Source of the DNA: Nocardia alni
GTDB taxonomy: Bacteria > Actinomycetota > Actinomycetes > Mycobacteriales > Mycobacteriaceae
Direction of reading: 5' to 3'
Assembly: GCF_019038435.1 (NCBI RefSeq)
Contig: NZ_JAGPOX010000075.1
Span: 1 to 44,798 of the forward strand
DNA: 44,798 nucleotides
Both the position numbers and the translations under genes were made by a program. Shown here one piece after another: positions 1 through 7,758 of this stretch. Numbering within the stretch: the first letter of the stretch is position 1; the number at the start of each line of letters is the position of its first letter. The notes below the pieces were generated by a model that was not told where the DNA came from, searched no databases, and saw nothing but the letters and a program-made list of their open reading frames with translations.

Positions 1-2
1 CC

Positions 3-56
3 ACCCACCCCACCCTGCTGGAAGACATCGCCAAGTTCTACGACTTCCAGAACTAA
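3..56 (+). CDS. C-terminal end of an unidentified protein (partial)
   Basis: The window opens inside a plus-strand reading frame that ends at a TAA (54-56). The visible tail is 17 residues, ending LLEDIAKFYDFQN. It is followed directly by a strong hairpin, as expected for the end of a transcription unit. The tail is too short to identify a family. It converges on the minus-strand tsnR gene. Confidence 0.6.
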   Translation, partial: THPTLLEDIAKFYDFQN

Positions 57-69
57 CCGGCACGCACAT

Positions 70-110
70 GATTCGTCTCGGCGCTCCACCCCACAGCGCC
101 GGGACGAATC
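70..110. terminator. Hairpin between converging genes, probable terminator
   Basis: Inverted repeat with 16-bp arms (70-85 and 95-110; one G-T pair) and a 9-nt loop, 14 bp after the stop of the upstream plus-strand gene. There is no long T-run on either side, which is usual for high-GC actinobacteria. It could serve the left gene and also the tsnR operon arriving from the other strand. The remaining DNA to position 283 shows no convincing gene. Confidence 0.6.
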
Positions 111-283
111 ACGACATCGGCACGGCAACAAAATGATCCGCGAATGCCATGAACCACGCCACTGGCGCTCGCAGCACCGAGACCCGAGTGCCGAAAAATG
201 CCGCCGAGTTCGATGGCCTGCATTGCAGGACCGCCGTACAGGACACCGAGGTCCCCGCACAGATGCGACCGAGTCGGCTACAG

Positions 284-1174
284 CTACCGGGGACGGTGCT
301 GGACCCGGGCGCCGGCGTAGAGGCAGATGGCCGCCGCGGCGGCGAGGTTCAGGCTTTCGGCGCGGCCGTGGATGGGGATGCGGATGCGGTGGTCGGCGCG
401 GGCCGCCACGGCGGGGTTCAGGCCGTGGGCCTCGTTGCCGAACAGCCAGGCGACCGGGCCGGACAGGATGTCGTCGGCGTCGTCGAGGTCGACCTCGCCG
501 CGGGCGGTGGTTGCCAGGACGGTGATTCCGGCCTCGGCCAAAGCGGCCAGGACGGAGTCGATATCGCGTTCGCGAGCCAGTGGCACATGGAAAAGGCTTC
601 CCGCGCAGGCTCGGACGCACTTGCCGTTGTGCGGATCGACCGAATCACCGGCCAGCACAACACCGTTGGCACCGACGGCGTCGGCCACACGGATCAGTGT
701 GCCCGCATTGCCAGGATCGGCGATCTCGACCGGCACGGCGAGCATCAGCGGAGACCGGACGAGTGCGCCATCAGACGTCGAAAGTCCCACGCTCGCATCC
801 GATCCGGACACATGCGTGGCGGGCGAAAGCACCTGCGGCAGCGGCACATCCACCTGACGGCACACCGCGACCAGTCCTGGCGGAGTCACCGTCTCCCCCA
901 GCAGCTCGGCCGCGCGCTCACTCACCAGGGTCGTGCGCACCCCGGTAGCGACGGCCCCGGCCACCAGTTCGTGCTCCCGCTCGGCGGCGCGCACCGAGTA
1001 GAAAAGCTCCACCACGCGCTCGGTATCCAGCGCCGCCGCAACGGAATTCGCCCCTTCGGCCAGGAACAGCCCGGTCCGGCGACGATGCGCGCCGCGATGC
1101 AGCTTGACAGCCGAAACGACCCGCGGATTGTGCTCGGACAGCGCGTCCACGGGTCGTTCTCGATTGGTGCTCAA
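284..1174 (-). CDS. tsnR: TrmH/SpoU-family RNA 2'-O-methyltransferase
   Basis: A 296-residue SPOUT-class RNA methyltransferase, expected to use SAM to methylate a ribose 2'-OH of rRNA or tRNA. The N-terminal part carries the substrate-binding region (EHNPRVVSAVKLH, then EGANSV). The C-terminal two thirds is the trefoil-knot catalytic domain with the family motifs DPGNAGTLIRVADAVGANGV, WLFGNEAHGL and IPIHGRAESLNLAAA. I chose the TTG at 1174, 11 bp after the rplT stop, because the conserved reading begins there; a GTG at 1150 is an alternative. It is the last gene of the infC-rpmI-rplT-tsnR operon, the arrangement seen in mycobacteria. The target nucleotide cannot be read from the sequence, so the tsnR name rests on synteny. 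Confidence 0.9.
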   Translation of the reverse strand: MSTNRERPVDALSEHNPRVVSAVKLHRGAHRRRTGLFLAEGANSVAAALDTERVVELFYSVRAAEREHELVAGAVATGVRTTLVSERAAELLGETVTPPGLVAVCRQVDVPLPQVLSPATHVSGSDASVGLSTSDGALVRSPLMLAVPVEIADPGNAGTLIRVADAVGANGVVLAGDSVDPHNGKCVRACAGSLFHVPLARERDIDSVLAALAEAGITVLATTARGEVDLDDADDILSGPVAWLFGNEAHGLNPAVAARADHRIRIPIHGRAESLNLAAAAAICLYAGARVQHRPR

Positions 1175-1185
1175 CCGCCGAGAGC

Positions 1186-1566
1186 TCAGGCGGCGGGGGC
1201 GTTGACATCCTCCGGCAGCGCGGCCTTCGCGACCGCGACCAGACCGGCGAACGCCCCGGCGTCGGACACGGCCAGCTCGGCCAGGATCTTGCGGTCCACC
1301 TCGACACCCGCGGCCTTGAGGCCCTGGATGAAGCGGTTGTAGGTGATGTCGTTCAGCCGCGCGGCAGCATTGATGCGCGCGATCCACAGCTTGCGGAAGT
1401 CACCCTTGCGCGCGCGACGGTCGCGGTAGGCGTAGGTGAGCGAGTGCAGCTGCTGTTCCTTGGCCTTGCGGTACAGCCGCGAGCGCTGCCCGCGGTAGCC
1501 CTTGGAGGCCTCGAGAACGGTACGGCGCTTCTTCTGAGCGTTGACGGCCCTTTTGACACGTGCCAC
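1186..1566 (-). CDS. rplT: 50S ribosomal protein L20
   Basis: Ribosomal protein L20, 126 residues, binding 23S rRNA early in 50S assembly. The family signature is complete: ARVKRAVNAQKKRRTVLEASKGYRG at the N-terminus, then YRDRRARKGDFRKLWIARINAA and LNDITYNRFIQGLK. The ATG start and length match the family, with a short acidic, alanine-rich tail. It is the third gene of the infC operon. In other bacteria L20 represses this operon through an RNA site upstream of rpmI, but I cannot identify such a site here. A 112-bp spacer with a tandem repeat separates it from rpmI. Confidence 0.98.
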   Translation of the reverse strand: MARVKRAVNAQKKRRTVLEASKGYRGQRSRLYRKAKEQQLHSLTYAYRDRRARKGDFRKLWIARINAAARLNDITYNRFIQGLKAAGVEVDRKILAELAVSDAGAFAGLVAVAKAALPEDVNAPAA

Positions 1567-1629
1567 TGGTCAGTCCTAGTTCGAATTGTGGGCGCTCGCG
1601 GCACCCGAGTGGTCGGGGGTGGCATCCGA

Positions 1630-1655
1630 ATTACAGCGCGGCATTACAGCGCGGC
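1630..1655. repeat. Perfect 13-bp tandem duplication between rpmI and rplT
   Basis: The unit ATTACAGCGCGGC occurs twice back to back (1630-1642 and 1643-1655) in the 112-bp spacer between the rpmI stop and the rplT start. It lies within the operon transcript. It may be a recent slippage duplication or an RNA element; I see no hairpin that explains it. Confidence 0.8.
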
Positions 1656-1678
1656 AAGTCGGATCGCGGGTAGCCGGC

Positions 1679-1873
1679 TCAGATACCGAGCAGCTTCTTG
1701 ACGCGACGGACGTCGGACTTCGCGACGACCTCCGTGCCCTCCAGACGACGAGTCCGGCGGCTGGACTTGTGCTCGAGCAGGTGGCGGCGGTTGGCCTGCT
1801 CACGCAGCAATTTGCCGCCGCCGGTCACCTTGAATCGCTTCGAGGCGCCGCTGTGGCTCTTCATCTTCGGCAT
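1679..1873 (-). CDS. rpmI: 50S ribosomal protein L35
   Basis: Ribosomal protein L35, 64 residues. It begins MPKMKSHSGASKRFKVTGGG, the diagnostic start of the family, and continues with LLEHKSSRRTRRL. I set the start at the ATG at 1873; a longer frame opens upstream at 1909 but adds 12 residues not seen in L35. It lies between infC and rplT in the universal order. The protein is strongly basic, as expected for a 23S rRNA binder. Confidence 0.97.
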   Translation of the reverse strand: MPKMKSHSGASKRFKVTGGGKLLREQANRRHLLEHKSSRRTRRLEGTEVVAKSDVRRVKKLLGI

Positions 1874-1938
1874 GGATTCCTCAGTTCTGTCTCGTCCCGG
1901 TGGAGGCATGGGGGTGCCCCCACCGGTGCTGTATCGGT

Positions 1939-2583
<645 letters not shown>

Positions 2584-2587
2584 GGGG

Positions 2588-2593
2588 CCTCCT
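2588..2593 (-). promoter_or_regulatory. Ribosome binding site deciding the ATC start of infC
   Basis: A perfect AGGAGG on the minus strand, with a short 4-nt CCCC spacer before the ATC start. Its position leaves no other plausible start for infC. The pairing of a strong Shine-Dalgarno with a poor start codon is typical of IF-3 autoregulation. Confidence 0.8.
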
Positions 2594-2653
2594 AGGTCAA
2601 GCGGTGTCGTCCAACGACCGCGTTGTAATTGCAACCCCATATCCAACACGAAA

Positions 2654-2684
2654 GCCCCGCGACGGTATTTCACCGTGACGGGGC
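2654..2684 (-). promoter_or_regulatory. Attenuator-like hairpin in the infC leader
   Basis: Read on the minus strand, 13-nt arms (2684-2672 and 2666-2654) pair with one mismatch and one G-U around a 5-nt loop, followed by a short TTT. It lies inside the leader, about 70 nt before the infC start, so it could act as a conditional terminator. The T-run is short, so a regulatory hairpin that does not terminate is also possible. Confidence 0.55.
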
Positions 2685-2702
2685 CCGATGTCGACCGGCC
2701 AT
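2670..2702 (-). CDS. Possible 10-residue leader peptide upstream of infC
   Basis: A mini-ORF reading MAGRHRAPSR ends with a TGA that lies at the base of the loop of the hairpin at 2654-2684, so its last codons cover the 5' arm of that hairpin. A GGAG lies about 10 nt ahead of its ATG. A ribosome on it would disrupt the hairpin, as in translation-dependent attenuation. The ORF is short and may be chance in GC-rich DNA. Confidence 0.25.
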   Translation of the reverse strand: MAGRHRAPSR

Positions 2703-2870
2703 CGCTGCGTGAACTCCACAGCGACCCTGTGCTGGGCAAATCAGCACCAGGACCCGTCACTCACTGACGGGCGACCGGACCGTCTGGCCTGGCGTGTCGC
2801 CGGTAGACGGTGGGAGTCGGGCTCCACTTACTAGCCCCGAATCATGACCCGGGGCGGTCGTTGCCGTACA

Positions 2871-2900
2871 GCTTAACATCGCGACGCCACAGACTCCCAA
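2871..2900 (-). promoter_or_regulatory. Candidate promoter of the infC operon
   Basis: On the minus strand TTGGGA (2900-2895) is followed after 18 bp by TTAAGC (2876-2871), a reasonable SigA-type -35/-10 pair. Transcription would begin near 2864, giving a leader of about 280 nt. The rest of 2584-3028 holds the leader structures, including a smaller hairpin around 2833-2854, and the promoter region of the divergent DUF1844 gene. Confidence 0.4.
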
Positions 2901-3028
2901 TCGCCCATACCTCGCGACCTGCGGGATCCTGCCGATCCGCCGATGGGCGGAGGCGACGCGACGCCGCCGAACAGGCGATCCAGGGCTGCCCGGCATACGG
3001 CCGACGGCCGGATGCGATGCTACCGGCT

Positions 3029-3379
3029 ATGAGTGACACCTCCTCCCCGACCGAGCCCGACGTCCGCGAGCTGGCCGATATCCCCGCCGTCGAGGTGATC
3101 AGCCGCGCGGCCGTCATGCTGATGAGTTCCGCCGCCGAGAAACTGGGCCTGTCCGACCCGGATCCCGACGAGAGCCCGCGCCGTGACCTGGACGAGGCAC
3201 GTCGCGTGATCACCGCCCTGGCCGGCCTGATCACCTCCTCGGTCGAATACCTCGGCCCGCATGCCGGACCCCTGCGCGATGGATTGCAGTCCCTGCAGCG
3301 CGCGTTCCGCGAGGCCTCGGCGCACCCGGACGAGCCGGGCAAGGGACCGGGCGAGAAGTACACCGGGCCGGTGTACTGA
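3029..3379 (+). CDS. DUF1844 family protein
   Basis: A 116-residue soluble protein of unknown function. The recognisable part is DIPAVEVISRAAVMLMSSAAEKLGL, followed by DLDEARRVITALAGLITS; this is the DUF1844 pattern, all-helical with a conserved LAKLAID/ARRVITAL-like core. The ATG at 3029 begins MSDTSSPTEPDVRELAD; a longer frame from 2810 would run through the infC promoter and is rejected. It is divergent from infC, the usual actinobacterial neighbourhood of this family. The family is known only by association with translation genes. Confidence 0.85.
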   Translation: MSDTSSPTEPDVRELADIPAVEVISRAAVMLMSSAAEKLGLSDPDPDESPRRDLDEARRVITALAGLITSSVEYLGPHAGPLRDGLQSLQRAFREASAHPDEPGKGPGEKYTGPVY

Positions 3380-3411
3380 GCGTCGGATTCCCGCGGTCCG
3401 GTGTGCGTAGA

Positions 3412-3541
3412 CCGCCGGCCGCACCGCCTGCACGCCGTCGGCGGCCTCTCCGACGACGGCCGGATCGCTCGCCGACTCGATGAGCATGCGCAGCCCGGCC
3501 CGCACCAGACGTTGGTCGTCGGCCGGCAGCACGGTGATCAT
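3412..3541 (-). pseudogene. N-terminal remnant of a LuxR/NarL-type response regulator
   Basis: About 43 residues starting MITVLPADDQRLVRAGLRML and continuing to VVGEAADGVQAV match the first third of a NarL-family receiver domain, including the acidic pair (DD) of the phosphorylation pocket. The similarity then stops. There is no phospho-acceptor strand and no HTH domain, and the frame runs into the DUF1844 gene on the other strand. Upstream (3542-3711) no sensor kinase is visible. It is a decayed fragment in an otherwise empty 330-bp gap. Confidence 0.6.
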
Positions 3542-3711
3542 CGTGCGGACCGTCCGGTGAGTTCGCCTCGGGCAGGACGAATCTGGATGACATCGTGATC
3601 ACAATCACTCCGTCCAGTACGATTTCCGGCACCGAAAGTGTTTAGCAATCCTATGATTCGGTGGGCGCGCGCACGGGTATTACCTGCGCCGACGCGATAT
3701 TCAGGAGAGGC

Positions 3712-3780
3712 ATGAGCAAGCGAGCAGTAGGCACCACGGTGGTCAGGGCCCAGCCGACCATTGTCGAGGTGGAAGCATGA
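3712..3780 (+). CDS. 22-residue peptide, first member of a coupled three-gene cluster
   Basis: A short ORF starting at ATG 3712 with a good Shine-Dalgarno (CAGGAGAGG, adjacent). It encodes MSKRAVGTTVV, then a segment ending TIVEVEA. Its TGA overlaps the ATG of the next gene by 4 bp (ATGA), and that gene overlaps the third one the same way, so translation is probably coupled. The peptide could be a leader whose translation gates the cluster, or a product in its own right. No known family is recognised. Reality rests on the ribosome binding site and the overlap. Confidence 0.5.
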   Translation: MSKRAVGTTVVRAQPTIVEVEA

Positions 3781-4001
3781 CTGCCAGAACAGATCTGGTG
3801 CAGGAATTGAACGCTCCGGTCGCAGCCGCCGAGCTGTTGTCCGAACGCGAGGTGACCGATCTGCTCGCGCTGTTCCGCGCCGCGCGGAAGACCGAGGTCA
3901 CCGCGGTCGCGACGGCCATCGACGGCATGGTCACCGTGTTGCCCAGGGCGTTTCGCGGAATTGCCAAGCGGATCATGTTCGGAGATCTCAGCGAGCTATG
4001 A
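3777..4001 (+). CDS. 74-residue protein of unknown function
   Basis: A small protein starting MTARTDLVQELNAPVAAAELL and ending AKRIMFGDLSEL. It looks helical: an N-terminal acidic and hydrophobic half (ELLSEREVTDLLALFRAARK), then a more hydrophobic stretch (TAIDGMVTVLPRAF) and a basic turn. There is no signal peptide or clear membrane span. It overlaps the 22-residue ORF before it and the 439-residue gene after it by 4 bp each (ATGA in both cases). Because the products are probably made in a fixed ratio, it may bind the large protein. Family not recognised. Confidence 0.75.
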   Translation: MTARTDLVQELNAPVAAAELLSEREVTDLLALFRAARKTEVTAVATAIDGMVTVLPRAFRGIAKRIMFGDLSEL

Positions 4002-5317
4002 GCAACCTGGTCACCCGCGCGCAGATCGTGTTGCTGGCGCGCACCTTGCACGTACCGCCGGAACGATTGTCCCACCTGGAAAAGCTCGGCGCCGCACGCC
4101 TGTACGAGCTACAGGATCGCATGTCCGCAGCACTGTTTCAGCGACACAACGAAAATTTCAGCCGGATCAGCCGACTGGTCCCCTTCGTCCCGATGTCCAT
4201 CGGTGTACCGCTGATGCGCAAGATCGTGCCGGCGGCGATGACCGGGCGCGCCGCCGGCCTCATCGGTATCGATCACCCGAAGAAGATCAAAGAGATCGCG
4301 GAGTTGCTGGGCGTCTCGTACGCGGCGGATGCCCAGCCGTATATGGATCCCCGTGCGATCGGCCAGCTGACCGAAGCGACATTCGAGCCCTTCATCGGGA
4401 TCATCAACGAGGTCCTGCGCCGCCGGGATTACATCACGGTCGGGCCGATCATTTCCAATGCGTCACCGGAATTGCTCAGGGCCCTGGAACGAGGCGTGCG
4501 CGACGACGCGGGCCTGATCTATTCCTGCGCCTACGTCTTCCCTTCGGAAAGCGTCAGCGCCTTCCTGCGTCAACTGCTGACCGGTCCGGCGCGGCGGTTT
4601 CCCCAGATGGCTCGCACGTTCCTGGCCGGACCGCCCGATCTGCAATTGGCGGGGCTGTCGGTCTTCACCCGCTGCGAACCCGAGCTCATGCGTACCCTCG
4701 GGGAGGTCCTGTTCTCCGTCGGACCGCCACCGGCCATCAGCAATCTCATCATCACCGCGATCCGCGTCGGTGCGGTCCTGGAGTTGCTGACGCTTACCGG
4801 AAACCTGAGCCGCCACACGATCGGCCGGATGGCCGACAACCCGGTCTTCGACGATCCGGCGCCGATGGCCGCGATGCTCACCGCCCTCGACGGCCGCACC
4901 GAACCGGCTTGCTGGCGTGGGCTTTTCATGCTGGCAGCCCGAACCAGCCCGGCGGTGCAGAAATACACGGCCCGGCTGCTCGCCGCCCTGCCCGACTCGA
5001 CGGTGGTCGACCTGCCCACCAGAGCCACCGAGGCCGACGTGTGGCCGATGCTGTTGCAGATCCTCTCGGTCGCCGACCCTGCCGTGCAGAGCCGGTTCGG
5101 CGCCGCCTGGGCGATGCTGTCGGCCGAGCGCCGCGCCGGACTCCAGTGGCATATTCACGAACACCATCTCGATGCCCGCCTGACCGCGATCACCGACGCC
5201 GCCCCGACGATGTCGGTGGAGGAGGTGTTCTTCAAGCGCCGCCAGCGCCGCCGCCACCTCGGTGAGACCGCCGACTCCGGCACCTCGGGGACCTCCGGCA
5301 GCTGGAGTGCCTGGTAG
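3998..5317 (+). CDS. 439-residue helical-repeat-like protein of unknown function
   Basis: A cytoplasmic-looking protein starting MSNLVTRAQIVLLARTLHVP at the ATG overlapping the previous stop. A longer frame opens at 3761 but crosses the two upstream genes. Sequence composition suggests a string of helix pairs: recurring blocks of the type PELLRALERGV / AFLRQLLTGP / PELMRTLGEVLFSVGPP at intervals of 35-45 residues, resembling HEAT-like or MgtE N-domain-like superhelices. I see no catalytic motif. Residues 90-125 contain a GRAAGLIGIDHPKKIKEIAELL segment that looks conserved. The C-terminus has a basic cluster (FKRRQRRRHL) and then a Gly/Ser/Thr tail. It is the main gene of the 22/74/439 cluster; function unknown. 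Confidence 0.85.
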   Translation: MSNLVTRAQIVLLARTLHVPPERLSHLEKLGAARLYELQDRMSAALFQRHNENFSRISRLVPFVPMSIGVPLMRKIVPAAMTGRAAGLIGIDHPKKIKEIAELLGVSYAADAQPYMDPRAIGQLTEATFEPFIGIINEVLRRRDYITVGPIISNASPELLRALERGVRDDAGLIYSCAYVFPSESVSAFLRQLLTGPARRFPQMARTFLAGPPDLQLAGLSVFTRCEPELMRTLGEVLFSVGPPPAISNLIITAIRVGAVLELLTLTGNLSRHTIGRMADNPVFDDPAPMAAMLTALDGRTEPACWRGLFMLAARTSPAVQKYTARLLAALPDSTVVDLPTRATEADVWPMLLQILSVADPAVQSRFGAAWAMLSAERRAGLQWHIHEHHLDARLTAITDAAPTMSVEEVFFKRRQRRRHLGETADSGTSGTSGSWSAW

Positions 5318-5460
5318 GCCCGTGCCCTGCGCCCGCGCGGGCGCAGGGCCGCCGAGGCGTTCGCCGCGAATTTATTTTGTCGTGTCGATTTCGGGGTGGC
5401 CCGTTCGACGGGTTGATGAAGGGGCCGAACAGCGGCCTCACAACCCGGAAGGACCGGATC

Positions 5461-6033
5461 ATGCGACCTCTTGTGGCGTTCGACCATATGACGCTGGACG
5501 GTTTCGTCTCGTCGGGCCAGGGGATGGGGCTCGAATGGACCCACCGCGGCTACAGCGAGCAGCTGGCGGCCTACGTTCAGGAGCATATTCAGGCCGATTT
5601 CGACACCGCGGTGTACGGGCGTGAAACCTACCTGGGGATGTACGGATTCTGGGCCACCCGCCCGGACGCGGACAGCTCAGCGAACGAACGCGTCCATGCC
5701 GAATGGGTGAACGCGGTGGACAAGATCGTCTGCTCGACCACCTTGGAGTCGGCGGACTGGAACAATACGCGCCTGATCAAGAGCAATCTCGCCGAAGAAT
5801 TCGCGAAACTGAAGGATCGGCCGGGCGGCGCGATGGCGGTCTACGCGAGCCCGAAACTCGTGCACTCGATGCTCGGCATGGGGCTCATCGATGAATTCCG
5901 GGTGATCGTGCACCCGGTCGTGATCGGATCCGGAACGCCGTTGTTCCCCGACAAGTCCGCGCTGGAGTTGAATCTTGTGGAGTCAGAGACATTCGATTCC
6001 GGCGCGGTCTACCTGCGCTACCGGCTCGGATAA
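5461..6033 (+). CDS. Dihydrofolate reductase family protein (RibD C-terminal-like)
   Basis: A 190-residue protein of the RibD_C/DHFR-like fold, probably an NADPH-dependent reductase of unknown substrate. It opens with FDHMTLDGFVS, the family's first strand and helix. The middle has DTAVYGRETYLGM; the end has the family block VYASPKLVHSMLGMGLIDEFRVIVHPVVIGSGTPLF, split here only for description. The start at 5461 follows GGAAGGA; two upstream in-frame ATGs lack such a site. It is the first gene of a cluster with a DGPF protein and an ECF42 sigma factor, a very common neighbourhood for these reductases. Confidence 0.9.
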   Translation: MRPLVAFDHMTLDGFVSSGQGMGLEWTHRGYSEQLAAYVQEHIQADFDTAVYGRETYLGMYGFWATRPDADSSANERVHAEWVNAVDKIVCSTTLESADWNNTRLIKSNLAEEFAKLKDRPGGAMAVYASPKLVHSMLGMGLIDEFRVIVHPVVIGSGTPLFPDKSALELNLVESETFDSGAVYLRYRLG

Positions 6034-6047
6034 GAAAGGATCCGCAG

Positions 6048-6401
6048 ATGCGCTATTTGATGTTGATCCGCCTCGATCCCAGCATCGCGCCCACTGCCGG
6101 CCCGGACCCGGCGCTGGCCGAGGATATGGGCAAGCTGATCGAGGAGATGACCAAGGCGGGCGTCCTACTGGACACGAACGGGTTGCGTCCTCTCGAGGAG
6201 GGCACGCGGATTCGCCTGGCCGACGGTCAGACGACCATCCTCGACGGGCCGTTCACCGAGTCCAAGGAGGTCATCGGCGGCTACTGCCTGCTCCAGACGC
6301 GCTCGCAGGAGGAGGCGGTGGAATGGGGCTCCCGTTTCCTGCGGCTGCACGGACCGAGGTGGACGATGGAGGTCGAGATCAGGCAGTTGGACCAGCAGTG
6401 A
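6048..6401 (+). CDS. YCII-related (DGPF domain) protein
   Basis: A 117-residue ferredoxin-like-fold protein with the diagnostic DGPFTESKEVIGGYCLL block (about residues 66-82), after MRYLMLIRLDP at the start. The start follows AAAGGA 14 bp after the previous stop. Genes of this family almost always sit beside ECF42-type sigma factors, as here, and are thought to form a functional pair with them; the biochemical role is not established. It is cytoplasmic, with no signal or membrane segment. Confidence 0.92.
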   Translation: MRYLMLIRLDPSIAPTAGPDPALAEDMGKLIEEMTKAGVLLDTNGLRPLEEGTRIRLADGQTTILDGPFTESKEVIGGYCLLQTRSQEEAVEWGSRFLRLHGPRWTMEVEIRQLDQQ

Positions 6402-6414
6402 TCGGTTCCCGCGG

Positions 6415-7689
6415 ATGAGCGACCAGTCGCCCGGGCAGCGGGCGACCCGTGCCGTCGAGGCGGCCTGGCGGATCGAATGGCCGCAGCTGGTGGCCGGATT
6501 GACCCGCTTGGTCGGCGATATCGGCACGGCCGAGGATCTCGCGCAGGATGCTCACCTGGAGGCGCTGCAACAGTGGCCCCGGGACGGCATTCCCGCGAAT
6601 CCGGGCGGCTGGCTCATGCTCACCGCGAAACGCCGGGCCATCGACCGGATCCGGCGGGACGCCACGCTCGCCCGCAAACTGCCGTTGCTCGGGCACGATC
6701 TGCTGACCGAGCAACGGTCGCCTCCGCCGGAACCGGACCTCCACCTCGGCATACCCGACGATCTGCTGCGGATGGTGTTCACCACCTGCCATCCGGCGTT
6801 GTCGACGCAGGCGCAGGCGGCGTTGACACTGCGCATGCTCGGCGGGTTGACGACCGAGGAGATCGCACGGGCCTATGTCACACCCAAATCGACTGTGGCG
6901 CAACGGATAGTACGCGCGAAGAAGACCATCAAGGACCAGCGCATCCCCTTCGAGGTGCCCGAACGCTCGGAGCTGACCGCACGGTTGGCCCCGGTGCTCG
7001 AGGTGATCTATCTGATCTTCAACGAGGGATACGCGGCCACCTCGGGCGACGACTGGATGCGCACCGAACTCTGCGACGACGGGTTGCGACTGTCCCGCAT
7101 CCTCACCGGACTGCTGCCCGACGAGCCCGAGGTCCACGGACTCACCGCGTTGCTCGAGCTACAGGCATCACGCGCACGCGCACGCAGCGATACGGCCAAT
7201 CGCCTTGTCCTGCTACCCGATCAGAACCGCGCCCGCTGGGATCAGCTGTTCATCCGCCGTGGCTACGCCGCACTCGGGCGTGCACACGCCCTCGCACTGC
7301 GGCGTTCGGCGCCGCCCGGCCGATACGCGCTGCAAGCGGCGATCGCCGCCGTGCACACCATGGCCGCGACTCCCGAGGACACCGACTGGCGCCGCATTGC
7401 CGGCCTCTACGCCCTACTGGCACAACGATTCCCCTCCCCGATCGTGGAACTCAACCGAGCAGTCGCCGTCACCATGGTGCACGGCCCCGCCGCCGGGCTA
7501 GAACTCGTCGACGCCGCATCCGACGCACTCGACAACTACCACCTACTGCACGCCGTCCGCGCCGATCTCCTGTCCCGGCTCGGCCGCAACGCCGAGGCCC
7601 GCGCCGAATTCCTGCGCGCGGCCGAACTCACCGCCAACACGGCCGAACAGGCCCTGCTCCATACCCGCGCTGCCGACTGCCTCGACTGA
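6415..7689 (+). CDS. ECF42-type RNA polymerase sigma factor
   Basis: A 424-residue extracytoplasmic-function sigma factor of the ECF42 group, longer than ordinary ECF factors. The sigma-2 region runs over residues 20-80 (LTRLVGDIGTAEDLAQDA, AIDRIRRDA). Sigma-4 lies at about 120-175 (LTTEEIARAYVTPKSTVAQRIVRAKKTI). A C-terminal extension follows, containing VIYLIFNEGYAA, ELQASRARAR and repeated TPR-like helices to the end. In this group the extension replaces an anti-sigma factor and is needed for activity. The gene starts 13 bp after the DGPF gene, so the three genes 5461-7689 are probably one operon. The inducing signal is not visible. Confidence 0.93.
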   Translation: MSDQSPGQRATRAVEAAWRIEWPQLVAGLTRLVGDIGTAEDLAQDAHLEALQQWPRDGIPANPGGWLMLTAKRRAIDRIRRDATLARKLPLLGHDLLTEQRSPPPEPDLHLGIPDDLLRMVFTTCHPALSTQAQAALTLRMLGGLTTEEIARAYVTPKSTVAQRIVRAKKTIKDQRIPFEVPERSELTARLAPVLEVIYLIFNEGYAATSGDDWMRTELCDDGLRLSRILTGLLPDEPEVHGLTALLELQASRARARSDTANRLVLLPDQNRARWDQLFIRRGYAALGRAHALALRRSAPPGRYALQAAIAAVHTMAATPEDTDWRRIAGLYALLAQRFPSPIVELNRAVAVTMVHGPAAGLELVDAASDALDNYHLLHAVRADLLSRLGRNAEARAEFLRAAELTANTAEQALLHTRAADCLD

Positions 7690-7758
7690 TCAGGCGTCGC
7701 TTCTTCGGCAGCCTCGGCGCTCGGATCGCGGCAGAGCGGACGTGGTCCGGCGGTGGGC

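Noticed and set aside
3231..3632. A 133-residue minus-strand frame starting MPEIVLDGVIVITM
   Set aside because: After the first 30 residues it is an Arg-rich shadow frame; it shares DNA with the response-regulator remnant and has no ribosome site.
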